From: Ricordea florida
Lineage: Eukaryota; Cnidaria; Anthozoa; Corallimorpharia; Ricordeidae
Assembly: GCA_949710005.1 (NCBI GenBank)
Contig: OX453277.1
Location: 3,866,001-3,930,000, forward strand
Reading direction: 5' to 3'
Length of the DNA: 64,000 bases
The translations under genes and the position numbers were made by a program. Numbering within the stretch: position 1 is the stretch's first letter; each line of letters starts with the position of its first letter. Positions 15,001 through 25,384 of this stretch are shown here, in pieces. Under the pieces are notes generated by a model. That model was not told the origin of the DNA, made no database searches, and saw nothing but the letters and a program-made list of their open reading frames with translations.

Positions 15001-15269
15001 TACAACGAACGCTATCGCGCTGATAGTCACACGCTTGTATCAAGTTTCAATATTCCGTGCAGTCCAATAAATTTTTCGAAAGTTTCCAAAAATCCAAAAA
15101 GCAATTCAGTTCGTCGAGTATCGTTATGCGCAACAATCAAAAATTTGTCGCCCGTCGCTAAACTCACCGATTTTGAAGTCAAAATTTCTCTTTTAATTCC
15201 CGCAACACGAGTTTGTTGCCCATCTTGTTCAACACTAAATCCCCTCTTCCCATCAGGAGGTTTTTCCAT
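1..15269 (-). CDS. FCS + C2HC zinc-finger nuclear protein, 5' part (MYT1- or L3MBTL-like)
   Basis: Multi-exon gene leaving the left edge. Exons in transcript order: 15168-15269, 12802-12921, 10796-11110, 10095-10194, 8784-8805, 7259-7321, 6901-6962, 6496-6529, 5982-6044, 5557-5603, an unresolved exon, 2950-3012, 2427-2512, 1120-1671, 40-58. Apart from the unresolved link all phases close. Order of domains: short basic N-terminus, FCS-type finger, three CPTPGC-type C2HC fingers, RKGRPP basic patch, Ser-rich and Asp/Glu-rich region. This C2HC class is known from MYT1/NZF transcription factors and from L3MBTL chromatin readers; the FCS finger is known from Polycomb-group proteins including L3MBTL family members. 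No MBT repeat lies in the window, so the two families cannot be separated; MBT or SAM domains could follow beyond position 1. Role inferred: nuclear DNA or chromatin binding. Confidence 0.85.
40..58 (-). CDS. 19-nt microexon at left edge
   Basis: Between an excellent acceptor (cctttccattttcttccag) and donor gtatgt lie 19 nt. With one incoming base they read GATKSI and leave GG, the same exit phase as the 22-nt microexon that precedes finger 1. This predicts that the next exon, beyond the window, starts with another C2HC finger. Confidence 0.65.
377..537. repeat. Foldback element (about 160 bp palindrome)
   Basis: Arms at 377-410 (agttatgcaa ... gtggtataccgt) and 504-537 are inverted copies of each other with few mismatches, and the inner parts also pair. 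It lies in the last intron in the window. No coding content and no clear target duplication seen. Confidence 0.75.
617..731. repeat. 115-bp near-perfect hairpin
   Basis: Two arms of about 55 nt centred near 674 pair almost completely, with a loop of about 4 nt. The inner arm (agttctgaaaagaactg) is itself palindromic and recurs at about 35130 next to a different right half, so this is a dispersed repeat unit. Confidence 0.8.
1120..1671 (-). CDS. Ser/Thr-rich and acidic exon
   Basis: A 552-nt exon, the largest of the gene. It begins RPPRCILPDKTSPQESPTSP, so with the preceding exon it forms RKGRPPR, an AT-hook-like basic patch. It continues through Ser/Pro-rich and Ala/Val-rich stretches and ends in an acidic tract (SSESSSEDEDIIREDE). 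Acidic regions of this kind occur in MYT1 proteins and generally suit protein interactions in the nucleus. The acceptor lies after a poly-T tract; the donor is gtaatg. It leaves one base for the next exon. Confidence 0.85.
2218..2335. repeat. Dispersed repeat, copy 1 (second copy at 27484-27600)
   Basis: About 115 bp closely matching 27484-27600 in the same orientation, from a CTTTAAGTCCC-like start through GAGAATAACGAAAATGATCAC. Related CCCTTTAACTCCC-type starts occur near 3425, 23409 and 54931. No coding content. Confidence 0.7.
2427..3012 (-). CDS. C2HC finger 3, two exons (2950-3012 and 2427-2512)
   Basis: Exon 2950-3012 (63 nt) encodes [20 protein letters not shown]; exon 2427-2512 (86 nt) encodes SLSGCPVASSQKHMARQN and then a Pro/Thr-rich basic stretch ending THRKG. 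The second CP position of the motif is V instead of P (CPTVGC), a mild variant; all ligand Cys and His are intact. SLSGCP is the classic second half of this finger class. Confidence 0.9.
5557..6529 (-). CDS. C2HC finger 2 with linker exon (6496-6529, 5982-6044, 5557-5603)
   Basis: The 34-nt linker exon 6496-6529 encodes DRDVDTTSELS and restores phase 2. Exon 5982-6044 (63 nt) encodes [21 protein letters not shown] and exon 5557-5603 (47 nt) encodes SLYGCPRRVSVEKTRD. Exon length, phase and intron position are the same as in finger 1. The next link, to finger 3, needs one or more exons totalling 1 modulo 3 nt, which I could not place with confidence. Confidence 0.88.
6211..6429. mobile_element. 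MITE, 219 bp, TA target duplication
   Basis: Terminal inverted repeats of about 45 bp (GGGAACTTAAGCATGCGC ... and its complement ending GCTTAAGCTCCC) are flanked by TA on both sides (6209-6210, 6430-6431). The termini resemble those of the element at 32243-32604. It is non-coding and lies in an intron of the zinc-finger gene. Confidence 0.8.
6901..7321 (-). CDS. C2HC finger 1, two exons (7259-7321 and 6901-6962)
   Basis: Exon 7259-7321 (63 nt) encodes [20 protein letters not shown]; exon 6901-6962 (62 nt) continues SVYGCPYVQKTSRR. Zinc ligands are the two Cys of CPTPGC, the His of KGH or SHR, and the Cys of YGCP, as in the CX5CX12HX4C-like fingers of MYT1 and L3MBTL1. The intron falls between the HR and SVYGCP parts, in phase 2. 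The downstream basic run SRRYSRRD may aid DNA contact. Confidence 0.9.
7814..8287. mobile_element. MITE family C, copy 1 (about 470 bp)
   Basis: Termini GAGGTCCATTAGGGG and CCCCTAATAGGGCCT are inverted copies. The interior carries repeated ATCCCGTATC motifs. The same family, in opposite internal orientation, is at 37971-38413. No protein is encoded. Confidence 0.75.
8784..8805 (-). CDS. 22-nt microexon before C2HC finger 1
   Basis: The sequence between acceptor tattgtag and donor gtaaga is 22 nt. Entering with one leftover base it encodes ASIQELI and leaves GG, which is exactly the two bases needed to read G-CPTPGC at the start of the first finger exon (7259-7321). Phase closure on both sides is the main evidence; such a short exon would be missed by most gene finders. 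Confidence 0.75.
8926..8996. repeat. 17-bp tandem repeat
   Basis: About four units of AAATATTATCACCCTAC, the last diverged, in an intron of the zinc-finger gene just below the 22-nt microexon. Confidence 0.8.
10095..10194 (-). CDS. Zinc-finger gene linker exon
   Basis: A 100-nt exon between a strong acceptor (cttttctttttTATCAG) and donor gtttgt. It enters in phase 0 and leaves one base. It encodes a linker ending VRDLKRQCRGLGMA, with no recognised domain. The remaining base is completed by the 22-nt microexon at 8784-8805. Confidence 0.7.
10796..11110 (-). CDS. Exon with FCS-type zinc finger
   Basis: The exon has an acceptor ttctgtattctag and a donor gtgaag, both phase 0, and encodes 105 residues. 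The N-terminal two thirds are acidic and Ser-rich. Near the end comes CGTCGEEV then YGSKLYCSEEC, the C-x2-C ... YCS-x2-C pattern of FCS (MYM-like) zinc fingers. In Polycomb-group proteins this finger is associated with RNA or nucleic-acid binding and with chromatin complexes. The flanking basic residues (ERKEDR, PKNNAK) fit a nuclear protein. Confidence 0.8.
12300..12710. repeat. Degenerate tandem duplication, period about 275 bp
   Basis: 12300-12440 and 12573-12710 share an ordered set of blocks: an ATTCAG start, a TTTGA-TTAAAT-TCTGCA block, GCAACCAGTTGG, TCTACAGTA and ACAAATGG. Intronic and non-coding. Confidence 0.6.
12802..12921 (-). CDS. Zinc-finger gene, second coding exon
   Basis: This exon encodes 40 residues starting PVNAKKAEDTFAF and ending NNEFHLQ. 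The acceptor has a tandem AG (ccagag); the second AG gives phase 0, matching the first exon. The donor gtttaa is weak. It joins in phase 0 to the FCS exon. There is no recognised domain. Support is the open frame and phase match only. Confidence 0.5.
15168..15269 (-). CDS. Zinc-finger gene, first coding exon
   Basis: The start ATG (15269-15267) sits in a good context, ACAATGG. The exon gives 34 codons beginning MEKPPDGKRGF and ending ILTSKS, followed by a consensus gtgagt donor. It ends in phase 0 and joins 12802-12921 in phase 0. The frame stays open upstream of the ATG for about 16 codons, so a longer N-terminus cannot be excluded, but no upstream ATG is seen there. The sequence is basic and has no recognised domain. 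Confidence 0.6.
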
Positions 15270-18200
15270 TGTAGATTCTTTGCTGCGTGTTATTTGCCCT
15301 TTTCCAGCTCTTGTCAAAAATCGCTCGGCTTTCGGAGCTCCTGGAAAAAAGATACGAGCCGTGAGTGAGCAGGGGATAAATGGAAGCGAAAGTTAAACTA
15401 AGAGGATATTCTTCCTAGTGGTCCATTCGAGAAGTGACATTATATACAAGCAAAGATATAAATTTAATACGACAGAAATGTGCGAGCAGTCGGCAAAAAT
15501 TGAACACCAGTCCAATAGCTAAGACTTCCTAAAACACACTGACCCTCGCAGAAATTTAACATACTTGTTCTCAAAGACAAACAACTTCGACGAATGAAAA
15601 TTATTAAAAATTCTTTCCCCTGGCGCGCTAAATTTCATCAAAATAGCACCATGGAATCCAATGTCCACTCGCAGATTAATACGATGAAATTACCGGGCAG
15701 ATAAAAGTCCTGACTGTCGCCAAACGAGCGGAAAGCAATAACTTTTGCACTCTCGATGCTACAGCTGAAACTATTATCTGCATAGGGGAACAACAACTAA
15801 ACATTTACATGGATTTTACAGCTATTTAAATATATCAACAGACGTAGAGCATAAATTTCGAACAGCTTCAAGTAACGAAAGAACGAAAACAATCCATAAA
15901 TTTCACAGAAAGTTCAGGTTACCAAAACACAGAACCGCTGTCGACAAAATCAGCTCTCTTCGAAAGTACCCTTGGCCGGTGCGCTCAAAATTCTCTTTCA
16001 GTTCTATCCCCCGTTTTGTTCGTTCACGAGCAATTAATTTGCATATGTAAGAAGTTTTCTTGTCACCACAAGAAGTCAAGCAACAGAGCTGTTACCCTGG
16101 ATTCCTTTTCAAAACCCTCCGTAAAACTTCCTCACGCTGGAGAATCGGGCCTGGACTTCTTAAACAGAGCCCAGCTAGCAATCCGATTGCTTTTTTCGAG
16201 ATCTACTTCGCACATCTGAGGAGTTTAGAGATTGTTTTTCAACTCCTTATCCCGCTTACATCGCCAACTATATAAAGGGAAAAGTTCCCAAACAAAACTT
16301 TCCCAAGATGCTCCGCGCGCCCGGTAGCCCCCATGGGTTAATTTTGGATTAAACATTAATCGATGGGAAAAAGTGGGAAACAGAAACAAAATTAGCTCGG
16401 AAGAAAACCTCAACGTAAAATTCAAATAAGGTACGAAAGTTTGAAGAAAAAACAATTGATTGAAGAGATTTACCAGGCTCCGGGTTCCGTTCTTCGAAAC
16501 TTAGGGTCGAAAGTTGTTATCAAAGTGAAATGTGTTCATTTTGAATTTTTAATACATTTTCGCTCGATCTTTGTCGGTGTGTACTTTCAATTCAACAGGC
16601 CCTTAAAAAATTATAAGCCTTTAAAAAACACGGTCATTTATAAAATACTTTAATAGCTTATAGTTGAAGAAATGAGAGCTCACAGCGATGCAGTGTCTCA
16701 ATTCTCGATCAATCTGTCACTGAGACGCGTACGCAACTTTCACAAGCCTGAAAATCAGTATTGCATTAGAATTTCTAATGAGTTTTTAAAGTAAAATGTT
16801 TCAATGAAGTGGGCAAAGCAAAGTAATTTACTTCAATTTCAGGAAACATCACAAAATCCTTATCAAATTTTCAAACAACGGGGGTCCGAGGCGATCCACG
16901 GATTTTTACGAATTTAAAATACTTTCAAAGGCATGTCGCAGTAAGGTAAATAAACTGTCGTCGAGTGTGAGATTATTCGATGCTAAATATCTTTTTTTTC
17001 ATGTAAGAACCTTTATTGTCAAACGAAAGTGCAGTGATGTTAAAGGAAACTATTCGCTTAAGGGGGCATGTCTTAATTTTTAACCTGGAATCAAAAAGTG
17101 ACACCGAATTCAAGTCGATAGAGATTCGTGTTACGCGTGTGGTATATCCCCATTGACACTACATGTTAAAAGTGGTGCATTTCATAAAATGACAAGACTC
17201 TCTTCACATTCTCAGTTGGACGCATATAAAAACAAACTTGAAAGCCAAAAGATGTTGACAGTGTATCATAATGACAAAGAACTATAAATCAACCAACGAC
17301 GCGTCAAGAAGACTCTCGTGTATCGCAGCCGGCTGTGGCCACCACCGTCCAATGCGAATGCTAACTGCGACTAAACTTCTCCAAACCCGTCGAATTCGGA
17401 AATGTATTTTCAAAACGACATAAAAATAAAATCCAACTGCAAAATCTACCACATGACTGGTGGGAACGTCGCTGAACGGCACAACAAAAGAATAATACTG
17501 TAATAAATAATACGAAAGCCAAAACAACTTGCTCGATCGCGGAGATTTGCCTATAGTTTAGTAAACTTCTTCGTACCACCGTGTAAAACTGCTGAGCTTC
17601 TTGACTTTTTAGAGTCTCGAAAAGGCACAACTGAGAGTTAATATCGGCTTTTTCTTCAAGAATTGTAAAAAAAAATCTTTTCAAGCTCCTAATGTTCTAA
17701 ACGGAATGCGAAGCGAAAGTTTGCGTGTAGCTTGTAACCAGCTGACGGCTCACATATTATGGTAACTGGTCTGGCTTAAGACGAAAAGCTCCGTTTACAA
17801 TTGAACTTTTGTTTGAAATTAATTTTCTTTTTTTTTGGCAGAGACAAGCTATTGCGCTTTCCTGTCAGGGCGTCTCAGTAAACTACTGAACCAGGGATTT
17901 AGTTCCACCACAATGGTGACAATTTGTTGTAATTTGCATAAGGACAGCGGGCCAGCGCCCCTTGACATTTTCTTGGTTTTATGTATATTGCTAGCCGTTA
18001 TCATCACACTCTCTATATTCTCCACATAAGAAGTGGAAAGAGGTCTAAAAGTTCTTAAATAAGCAGTTGCTATGACAGTTCAATTGATATTAAAAAAAAA
18101 ACACTTGAAAATGGTCCGTAGCTTCTGGGCTAGCTGCTCGATTTCTTTTCAATCCCAAGCTTCTGATATTTGACCATTCATTACCCTGGGATTTGTCGTC

Positions 18201-19516
18201 CCTGATAAAACGAAGGCAAACTGCACTTTGCATACAAATAACGATGCATAACCAAGCATCCGCCCTAGTAAAACAAATTTTATTCTTAACTTTAGGATTG
18301 TTTAGTATCAGTACTGATCGAATCTGGAGTTTTTGTATGCGAATGAGATACATACCTAAGATAAACAAAACTGCATTCTGTACACTCATATTTTATTTAA
18401 ACATTACTCGAAAAGGTATTAAAACGTCACTGGTTGATTTTGCTCCAAAATAATGGACTAAACGAGACAAAAGAAACCAATAAACGTTTTTGAATACTTC
18501 AAATTTGAAAACTTGACTTCAAAAATCCTGAGTAAATGCAAAACTATAAAATGATAAAAGAAATACCGAATATTTTTTCTCTGAATCAATCTTAAAAGGG
18601 TCAGAATAATTTCAGTGTTTTACCAAAAAAGCTGACGAATCAATATGAAGTTTCATTTCATAAAGTTAACTTCCTTAAGTTAATTCAGCAATTTCAAGCA
18701 AAATTTCTTGAGCAACTCTCCGACAATATCACTTGAATTACCAAAATTAGCTACGCATTAAATTGTGGCGATATTCGCCGCGCTAAACAATGTCCGAAGA
18801 GAGCGAAATAAGCAAAATCGCCGATGGACATGTTGCAGTTAAATTTCTTCATTTTTTTTTTTTAATTTGTATCGTACAAACCACAGTTTAAACCCGTTTA
18901 ATATAAAAAGTATCTTTTTTTACTCAGTTAAAAATAAAGTTAACCGTAACAGAAACACAAGGATCACAAGAGGAGACACTCTTTCCAGGTGAAGTAGAAT
19001 ATAGGCAAAGATGCACACAAGTCTTAAAGCCCTCACGGCCGGAGCTTATCCCGGTTTTAGCAGCATGGTGCAACTGGGAGTATTGTTACTTCCCCCTAGA
19101 TGGGATGCTAGTCAAAAGCAGTGTTACACCCAGTATTATATCGCCGGTACCCCTTTATACACCTAAACCAGGAGCCCATTACCATTACCATAAACTGAAA
19201 GCCGTTCGTTGTGTCAAATTTGCCACTGAAGAAAGGCATCAGACTTCCATCTGTGACAGTAGATGATTAGCTAATATTAGTATCAAATGCCGCAATCTGA
19301 TTGACTACGCTATTAGAGGACTATTAGTAATAGTCCTCGAGTAGAGAAATTCGTGGCGCTTTCTTTTGTCTTATTCCATCGATCCCAAATAAATCTTTCT
19401 TCAACTTGCATTTGCTAACTTTATTATTGCTTTTTCTGTCCGACTAGTTGGGTGATACTAAAACAATTAGACCCTTCGCCCTCAAGGGCTACGGGTCTAA
19501 TTGTTAAATAGTCACT
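15270..19516. other. Region upstream of zinc-finger gene, no gene seen
   Basis: Immediately above the start codon this must hold the promoter and 5' UTR, but I see no definite TATA box or CpG cluster. Short open frames occur on both strands, but none has a recognised domain together with splice signals. No strong repeat structure until the MITE at 19520. Confidence 0.4.
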
Positions 19517-19519
19517 TTA

Positions 19520-19828
19520 GGGACGGACCATTAGAAAAGTGATGGCGGGGGTGGGGAATTTTCAGCTTGCATGAATTTTTTTTTTCGCTCACTGCTTGTG
19601 CAGGAATTTTTTTTTTCAGGTGAACCCCTCTAGCTGCACGAATTTTTTTTTACTACGTGTGAAAAAGTCACAATTGGACCTTCCTTCTGCATGAATTATT
19701 TTTTTTTACCTTCTTCTTTGCATGAAATTTTTTTTGGCATTTTCCCTTGCATGAATTTTTTTTTGTTCTTTTTCCCCACCCCCACCCCCATCCCCCCCCC
19801 CCCCATCACTTTTCTAATGGTCCGTCCC
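19520..19828. mobile_element. Harbinger-like MITE, copy 1 (309 bp)
   Basis: Inverted termini GGGACGGACCATTAGAAAAG and complement, flanked by a 3-bp TTA duplication (19517-19519, 19829-19831). The interior consists of repeated TGCATGAATTTTTTTT units. TWA target duplications and GGG-starting termini are known for PIF/Harbinger elements. Copy 2 is at 25385-25671. Confidence 0.88.
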
Positions 19829-19999
19829 TTACTCACGAGGGCCGGTTGTTCGACTGAGGCCGATTAGCGCTAACTTGGGGTTAAATTAACCCGGGTTTCT
19901 TTTCCTCTTGTTAAAAAAGATTTTCTCCGATAAGTTTATCTACTTTCTTTTCAGAGCATACAATCATCAATTTGTATTCAAAAAGAATTATATTGAATG

Positions 20000-20165
20000 T
20001 GCTTTTTAAGCTCTCATATCTGCATTTAAATTTCGCACAGCCGGCCAGTGTGAAGTTAAGTTTCACAGTGTCTGAGGAAACAGCAAAGTGCCATCACCAG
20101 AACTCGAACTCCTGACCTCCTGCTCGGAAGTCTGACACGCTAACCACTTCACTCCCGTGTCTGCA
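20000..20165 (-). mobile_element. tRNA-derived SINE fragment
   Basis: On the minus strand an A-box-like GTGGTTAGCGTGTCAG is followed by a B-box-like GGAGTTCGAGTTCTGG at tRNA spacing. The rest is an unrelated tail. It is read as a SINE head, not as a working tRNA. Confidence 0.55.
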
Positions 20166-20221
20166 AAGGCGTCGAGTAAGCATCACCAAGTCTCCTTCTG
20201 ACTCTACATACATATATCTAT

Positions 20222-20740
20222 GTTACCGGGCGGGAGGTCCGTGAGGGAAAAAACTGAGAGTAAGAACTTGACTAAGGCCCTCGGTCTTCAAGAACTCTGG
20301 CACAGTTTTTCCCCATACGGATCGACCTAGCCCGGTAAATAACTTATTTATATTTTGGAGGTCTTCTTTTTAAAGTAGGAAAAGAGATAGAAAAAAATGG
20401 ACACGACGTAACTTCCAGGGTGCTTACAAAGCACCAAAGACCAAAGAAATAATGTGAGCATGATTTTCAGCGGTTGACTTTTACATACCTTAACAGCTAT
20501 ATTTCGGTAGCATATTTTTCAGTCTTTTCAATACGCGGGGATGTTTAAACTAATTAACTTTGTAACATTAATTTTTTAACGAGCAGTAATCGCCACAGTG
20601 TGGAAAAAATCCGGCCCGTGGGCCGTATCATAAAACTCGGACCGGTCACGAGCGCGTGATTGACCAATCAAATTCGAGGATTTAGGATTCCTGCCCGCTC
20701 ACATGCTTGAGAAAAAATAAATTGGACAATATTTCGCGTT
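20222..20740. repeat. Hairpin-headed dispersed repeat D, copy 1
   Basis: It begins with a foldback (ACCGGGCGGGAGGTCCGT ... ending CCTAGCCCGGTAAATAACTT) and continues to a body with GACCGGTCACGAGCGCG and GCCCGCTC. The same head and body recur at 46981-47315. Non-coding. Confidence 0.75.
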
Positions 20741-22345
20741 TTTCCTTTATTTTGTGTACTTAATTTTTTCCTCTGTTTGGTTTTAGCCTGTTCGAGGCCC
20801 GTAAAGAATGAGGCGAGTCGCCCGCTATTTTAGTCCGCCACTGACCACAATTCAAGGGTTTGGAAAAGCCTACTGGGGTTTCTTCTCATCGTTATGCACG
20901 CGATTATAGGCACTTCAATTTCCTTTCGAGCTTCCCTCGCATTTTCCACGGTTTCATTTTGATTTCCGCACTTATCTTTACCTCTCCCGCACGCGTTCCT
21001 CCCGTTTCCCGCGAGCCTTCAGTTTGATCGCGGCACTAATTCCATCTGCTTCCTGCGCGTGTTCCTCCCGTTTCCTGCGTTCATTTCTCCTGCTTCCGGC
21101 ACGCTTTTCTCTCGATATCAAAATTGAATCAAAACATATGCATTTCTAGAGGGCAAACTCCGAAAACTGTAATCTTTGGTATTCAAATAGGAATTGGCAT
21201 TTCTGTGGTGACCTTTTATGAAGAATTATGCTATCAACTGCGTCGTGTAAGGAGATCATGCTATCAAACTGACTGGACGGGCTTGCACAGTGAGCAGTGA
21301 CAATAAATAGTACCTTGCCTTTCGGCGGTTAGAGCATTGTGTGCACTATAAGCATATATAATTTTGCTCCTGTGAACTTGCCGTATTAAAACATAGGAAA
21401 GTAAAAATGCAGGATGAAAAAGGGCGGCAAGATTTCGGCACAGGCCCCTTGACTTCATCATGTATGCTGTAGCCGTACGGTTTCGTTCTCAGAAAACAAG
21501 AAATGTTTGCACGCGCACTTCCCAAGACAATTCAACCACAGCACGCATAATGAAGTAGGGACCTGTGCGGAAATCATTCCAAAAGGGCTTACCGCATGGA
21601 GATGACGACAAATGAAACGCGACCGAACTGATCGGTGAACTGTGTGAACAGGGACCGCGGAGACCATTTTGAAGTGGTAGGGCTAAAAAAACCACTTCTC
21701 CTCCTGGCTGAACAATTTTAAGCGTCTTCTTGGCCATCGCCTAAGGTAAAAACACACTTCACCGTACATTGTTTTACAGTGATCTATAAGCAATACAGAA
21801 TTACATCTTCCGAGGAATATTGAAGCTGCCGCCATTTTAGTATTCTCTCGTTCCCATGCTATCTCTAATGCTCTTGCTCCGCTGTAAATGCCTGGTAATT
21901 TTGCTGCGGTATGACGAAAGCTGGTGCCCGCGGCACTTCTTATTCAAGACTATCTTTATTAGTTTCGTTGTCCTTGCCGGCAAAGAAATAAGTGGAAGTA
22001 TGAACTAATAAACTGAGAGTCACAGCGGGTTTGATTCCAATTAGTTCAACTCGGATTTCTTTTTTCTAATACAAAATATTTTTCATTCTTTAATTACCGT
22101 GCTCAAGACATCTTCGGGAATTCCCAATGGAAATTTCTTCGTTCTAGAAATCTAAAGTAGAGTATGCTGTCCTAAGCAATTCTGCAGCTAACGTAATAGT
22201 AAATTTGTTCAAGAAATTCGCGCCTTCTTTCATCCATGGAAGGAGTAAGACTTGGACCAAGTGGTTAGCCCGCACGTGTTTTGCTTCTGCAGACATACGT
22301 ACTTATTTGCTTCGAGTACTGATAAATTCATTGTTTGCGCCTGCG
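20741..22345. other. Intergenic stretch without supported gene
   Basis: 20940-21125 is pyrimidine-rich with repeated CGTTCCTCCCGTTTCC. On the minus strand an ATG at about 21737 in good context opens a frame starting MAKKTLKIVQPGGEVVF behind an acceptor-like tract, but no donor or downstream exon could be joined to it, so I do not call a gene. Confidence 0.4.
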
Positions 22346-22600
22346 CTGTATTAATAATAATAATAACAATAATATAATAATAATAATGACTTTATTTCAG
22401 CATTTCCACAATGAAGTGGCTCTTCATCCGAAACAATTCAAATCAAATCAAATGTTGGTTTTTGTGGAGAGGAAAACCGTAGTACCCGGAGAAAAACCTT
22501 TCGGAGCAGAGTAGAGAACCAACAAACTCAGCCCACACATGACGCCGAGCCGGGCCCCATTGGTGGAAGGCGAGCGCTCTCACCACTGCGCCAGCCCTGC
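22346..22600 (-). mobile_element. tRNA-derived SINE with (ATT)n tail
   Basis: Read on the minus strand it starts GGGCTGGCGCAGTGGTGAGA (A box), continues through a B-box remnant and the GGTTCTCTACTCTGCTCCG body, and ends in a trinucleotide tail (22350-22386 on the plus strand). I recognise this head and body from memory as a widespread anthozoan SINE. Confidence 0.85.
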
Positions 22601-23618
22601 TCCGAGAAGTTTTTGTATTTGGCTACATTAAGTAGAAAGCGGCTCTGACAGTACTAGTAATTCGTTTTACCTTTCAAAACGACAATAACCCAGTAACTGT
22701 TCAAGCAGGTCTGAGTCAGTGATTCTCTCGTTTTGCTTTGTTTCAATCTTTTCACCGATTTGCTGGCAATCCGCCGCAGGGAGCTTTTTTTACCGTGTTT
22801 TCGCGGGACAATGGGATGCCGAGATAACATGAGAAGTACAAACACTTTCATAAAACTCTAAAATTTATTCAAGGTTTTTCTGGTCTGAGATGAAAGAGCC
22901 AGTACACTAATCAGAAAAAAACGGACTTATAACCTTTCAAGCAGTGTACTACATAACGAGCATGTATCTTTTTAATGCGCCTCAGTTGAGCCGTAACAAA
23001 AGACCTAGTAAATATTTACCATATTTCTCCCATTTACTGATTACATCACAGAATCCGACTCATAAATTACAAGTGCTTGTCAGTCGGAACGATAACCAAT
23101 AGAAGCAAATAGGATCAGTAACAGGTAATACATCTCTAATGTCTGGCCTGATCATAGGAGCGAAATCAGTATTCATCACTTCCATTTGTATTATTCTTTA
23201 AAATCGTACAATACAGAGTTAATACTTTACTGGTGAGTTACAATTACTTCAATAACGAGTTATTCAAACTCATAAACCTTTCCTAACAACTACTGTGACC
23301 AAGAGAGTTCAAAATCTGAATAGCTTTCCACACGTGTTCCTTGGCGATTTGATAACATGCAACAAGGAACAGAAAACGCCGCATTGCCACATACGTTCAA
23401 GAAGATTTTAACCCTTTCACTGTCATAAGTGTTCAAAATATAACTTTTCGCCACAATACCAATACAAGTTAAGCAAACGGGTGAAGAGAATTCAGTAATC
23501 CATCAAACTGAGGGCTAAGAGTTGACCTCATTGAACTTTCCCAACAGGAACTACAAGAGACTTACTAAAGAGAATTGTTACCTAGATCCTGGAAGTGAGA
23601 AAGTTCAGGCATCAAACC

Positions 23619-23795
23619 AATAGCCCATTTCCGAGTTGCTACATGCCTCAGTTTCATAGCGAGTCCAGGTGCAAGACCATTCAAATGGAAATGATAGAGT
23701 ATTCTTATGCAAATTAAACTCATTTCCATTTGAATGGTCTTGCACCTGGACTCGCTATGAAACTGAGGCATGTAGCAACTCGGAAATGGGCTATT
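23619..23795. repeat. Perfect 76-bp inverted repeat, 25-nt spacer
   Basis: Arms 23619-23694 and 23720-23795 are exact reverse complements over 76 bp as far as I can read. The transcript of either strand would fold into one long hairpin. No protein frame of interest and no convincing target duplication. Confidence 0.92.
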
Positions 23796-24911
23796 TGCTG
23801 GCACCTATAGATGCCGAATCACTACAGAGTGATTGAGGTAAATAAAGGAAATGAAGTGAGAAACCACTTGACCATCTAGTGTAAACAAACCAAGAATTCC
23901 ACCAAGATTTACTCCACCAATATTAGGTTAAGTGCCCAAGTATTAATTAGCAGAATTCTAGGGCTGGGCTTGGAGCTCATGAGATGGTGGTGAAAAGTCT
24001 TAGCAAGCGTAATGCAATAAATGGTTACTAATATGATAACAACACCCAAAAAGCTTCAGTCCATACACATAATAAATAGACACCCGAGGGAATAGAACTA
24101 CTTATCAATCAATGTCGCCTTAACCAATCCACAAAGGTGACTTATCGGTAATCCTTTCACGTTTGTTATCAATAATTAGGATGCACTGCTTGAAACAAAA
24201 CGTTTGAGAGACTCGTAAACGAAGTATAACTGCTGCCCCCACGGTTAGGATCGCTGGCCCAGTATGCCAAAGGATTTGACGCACGGACGGACGGACTGAC
24301 TTTCAGAGATAACGACAGCAATTTAAAAACAAGAAAAACATCAGTTAACAAAGTCAAACTTTGTTCTAAGGCAGGCAGGAGGATTGTTACAATAACGACG
24401 TCAAAATGTTCACTTTACTATGGACCAGTGCGTTTTACACAGAGTTTGCCACGCTTGTCGGTGCCAGACTCAGGGAATGAGTAAGACTGTACACAAAAAC
24501 ACGATTAGTTGCACACGAAAAAGATCAGCATCAACTTTCACTGCAAGGATCATCCACATAATGAACGTACAATACAACCGAATACGAGTAAAGTTTCTCC
24601 TTAATCATTATCCACCCACACAGTGGATACGTATCCAGGTTACGACGATCTTCTGTTAGGTTGCGTGCCTAAAAGGACAAAAAATAAATAAATACGAATA
24701 CTGTGGATCCTATATTGAGCCACCGCCTCAAATAATCCCGCCTCCACTGATAGGCCAACACGTTAAGAAAAAAAAATGTTGGTAATCTTGTATTTTCGGA
24801 GTTTCAGGATTCTTGTACCGCAAAAGCGAGTGTGAGGAAACTCTTGAAACTACGAAAATGAAAATCTCCAGATAAACCTATAGGAGGATCGGCAGGAAGG
24901 CTAAAGCCATC
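23796..24911. other. Intergenic stretch, nothing recognised
   Basis: AT-rich sequence with only short, unsupported open frames on both strands and no clear repeat structure. Confidence 0.4.
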
Positions 24912-25383
24912 CCCTCTATTAAGCCGTTCCCCCTATTAAGCCAACCCCCTAGCCATCCCCTCTATTAAGTCATCCCCACTATTAAGTCACCCCCCTCTAT
25001 TAAGCCACCCGCCCTCTATCAAGCCACCCGCCCTCTATCAAGCCACCCGCCCTCTATCAAGCCACCCCACTCTATCAAGCCACCCTCCCTCTCTTAAGCC
25101 ACCCCCCTCTATCAAGCCACCCTCCCTCTATCAAGCCACCCTCCCTCTATCAAGCCACCCCCCTCTATCAAGCCACCCCCCTCTATCAAGCCACCCCCCT
25201 CTATCAAGCCACACCCCTCTATTAAGCCACCCCCCTCTATCAAGCCACACCCCTCTATCAAGCCACCCTCCCTCTATCAAGCCACACCCCTCTATCGAGC
25301 CACCCTCATCTATTAAGCCACACCCCTCTATCAAGCCACCCTCATCTATTAAGCCACACCCCTCTATTAAGCCACACCCTCTA
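24912..25383. repeat. Pyrimidine-rich minisatellite
   Basis: About 25 units of 17 to 19 bp related to CCCTCTATCAAGCCACC, with TATTAAG and TATCAAG variants. The plus strand is strongly pyrimidine-rich. The open frame on the minus strand (repeating LDRG and LIEG) is a by-product of the repeat. It abuts the MITE at 25385. Confidence 0.9.
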
Positions 25384-25384
25384 A

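Noticed and set aside
14971-15396. 141-residue plus-strand frame
   Set aside because: Antisense to the first coding exon of the zinc-finger gene, no ATG in good context linked to splice sites, no domain.
21489-21737. Minus-strand frame MAKKTLKIVQPGGEVVF behind an acceptor-like tract
   Set aside because: Good start context, but no donor, downstream exon or recognised domain could be found.
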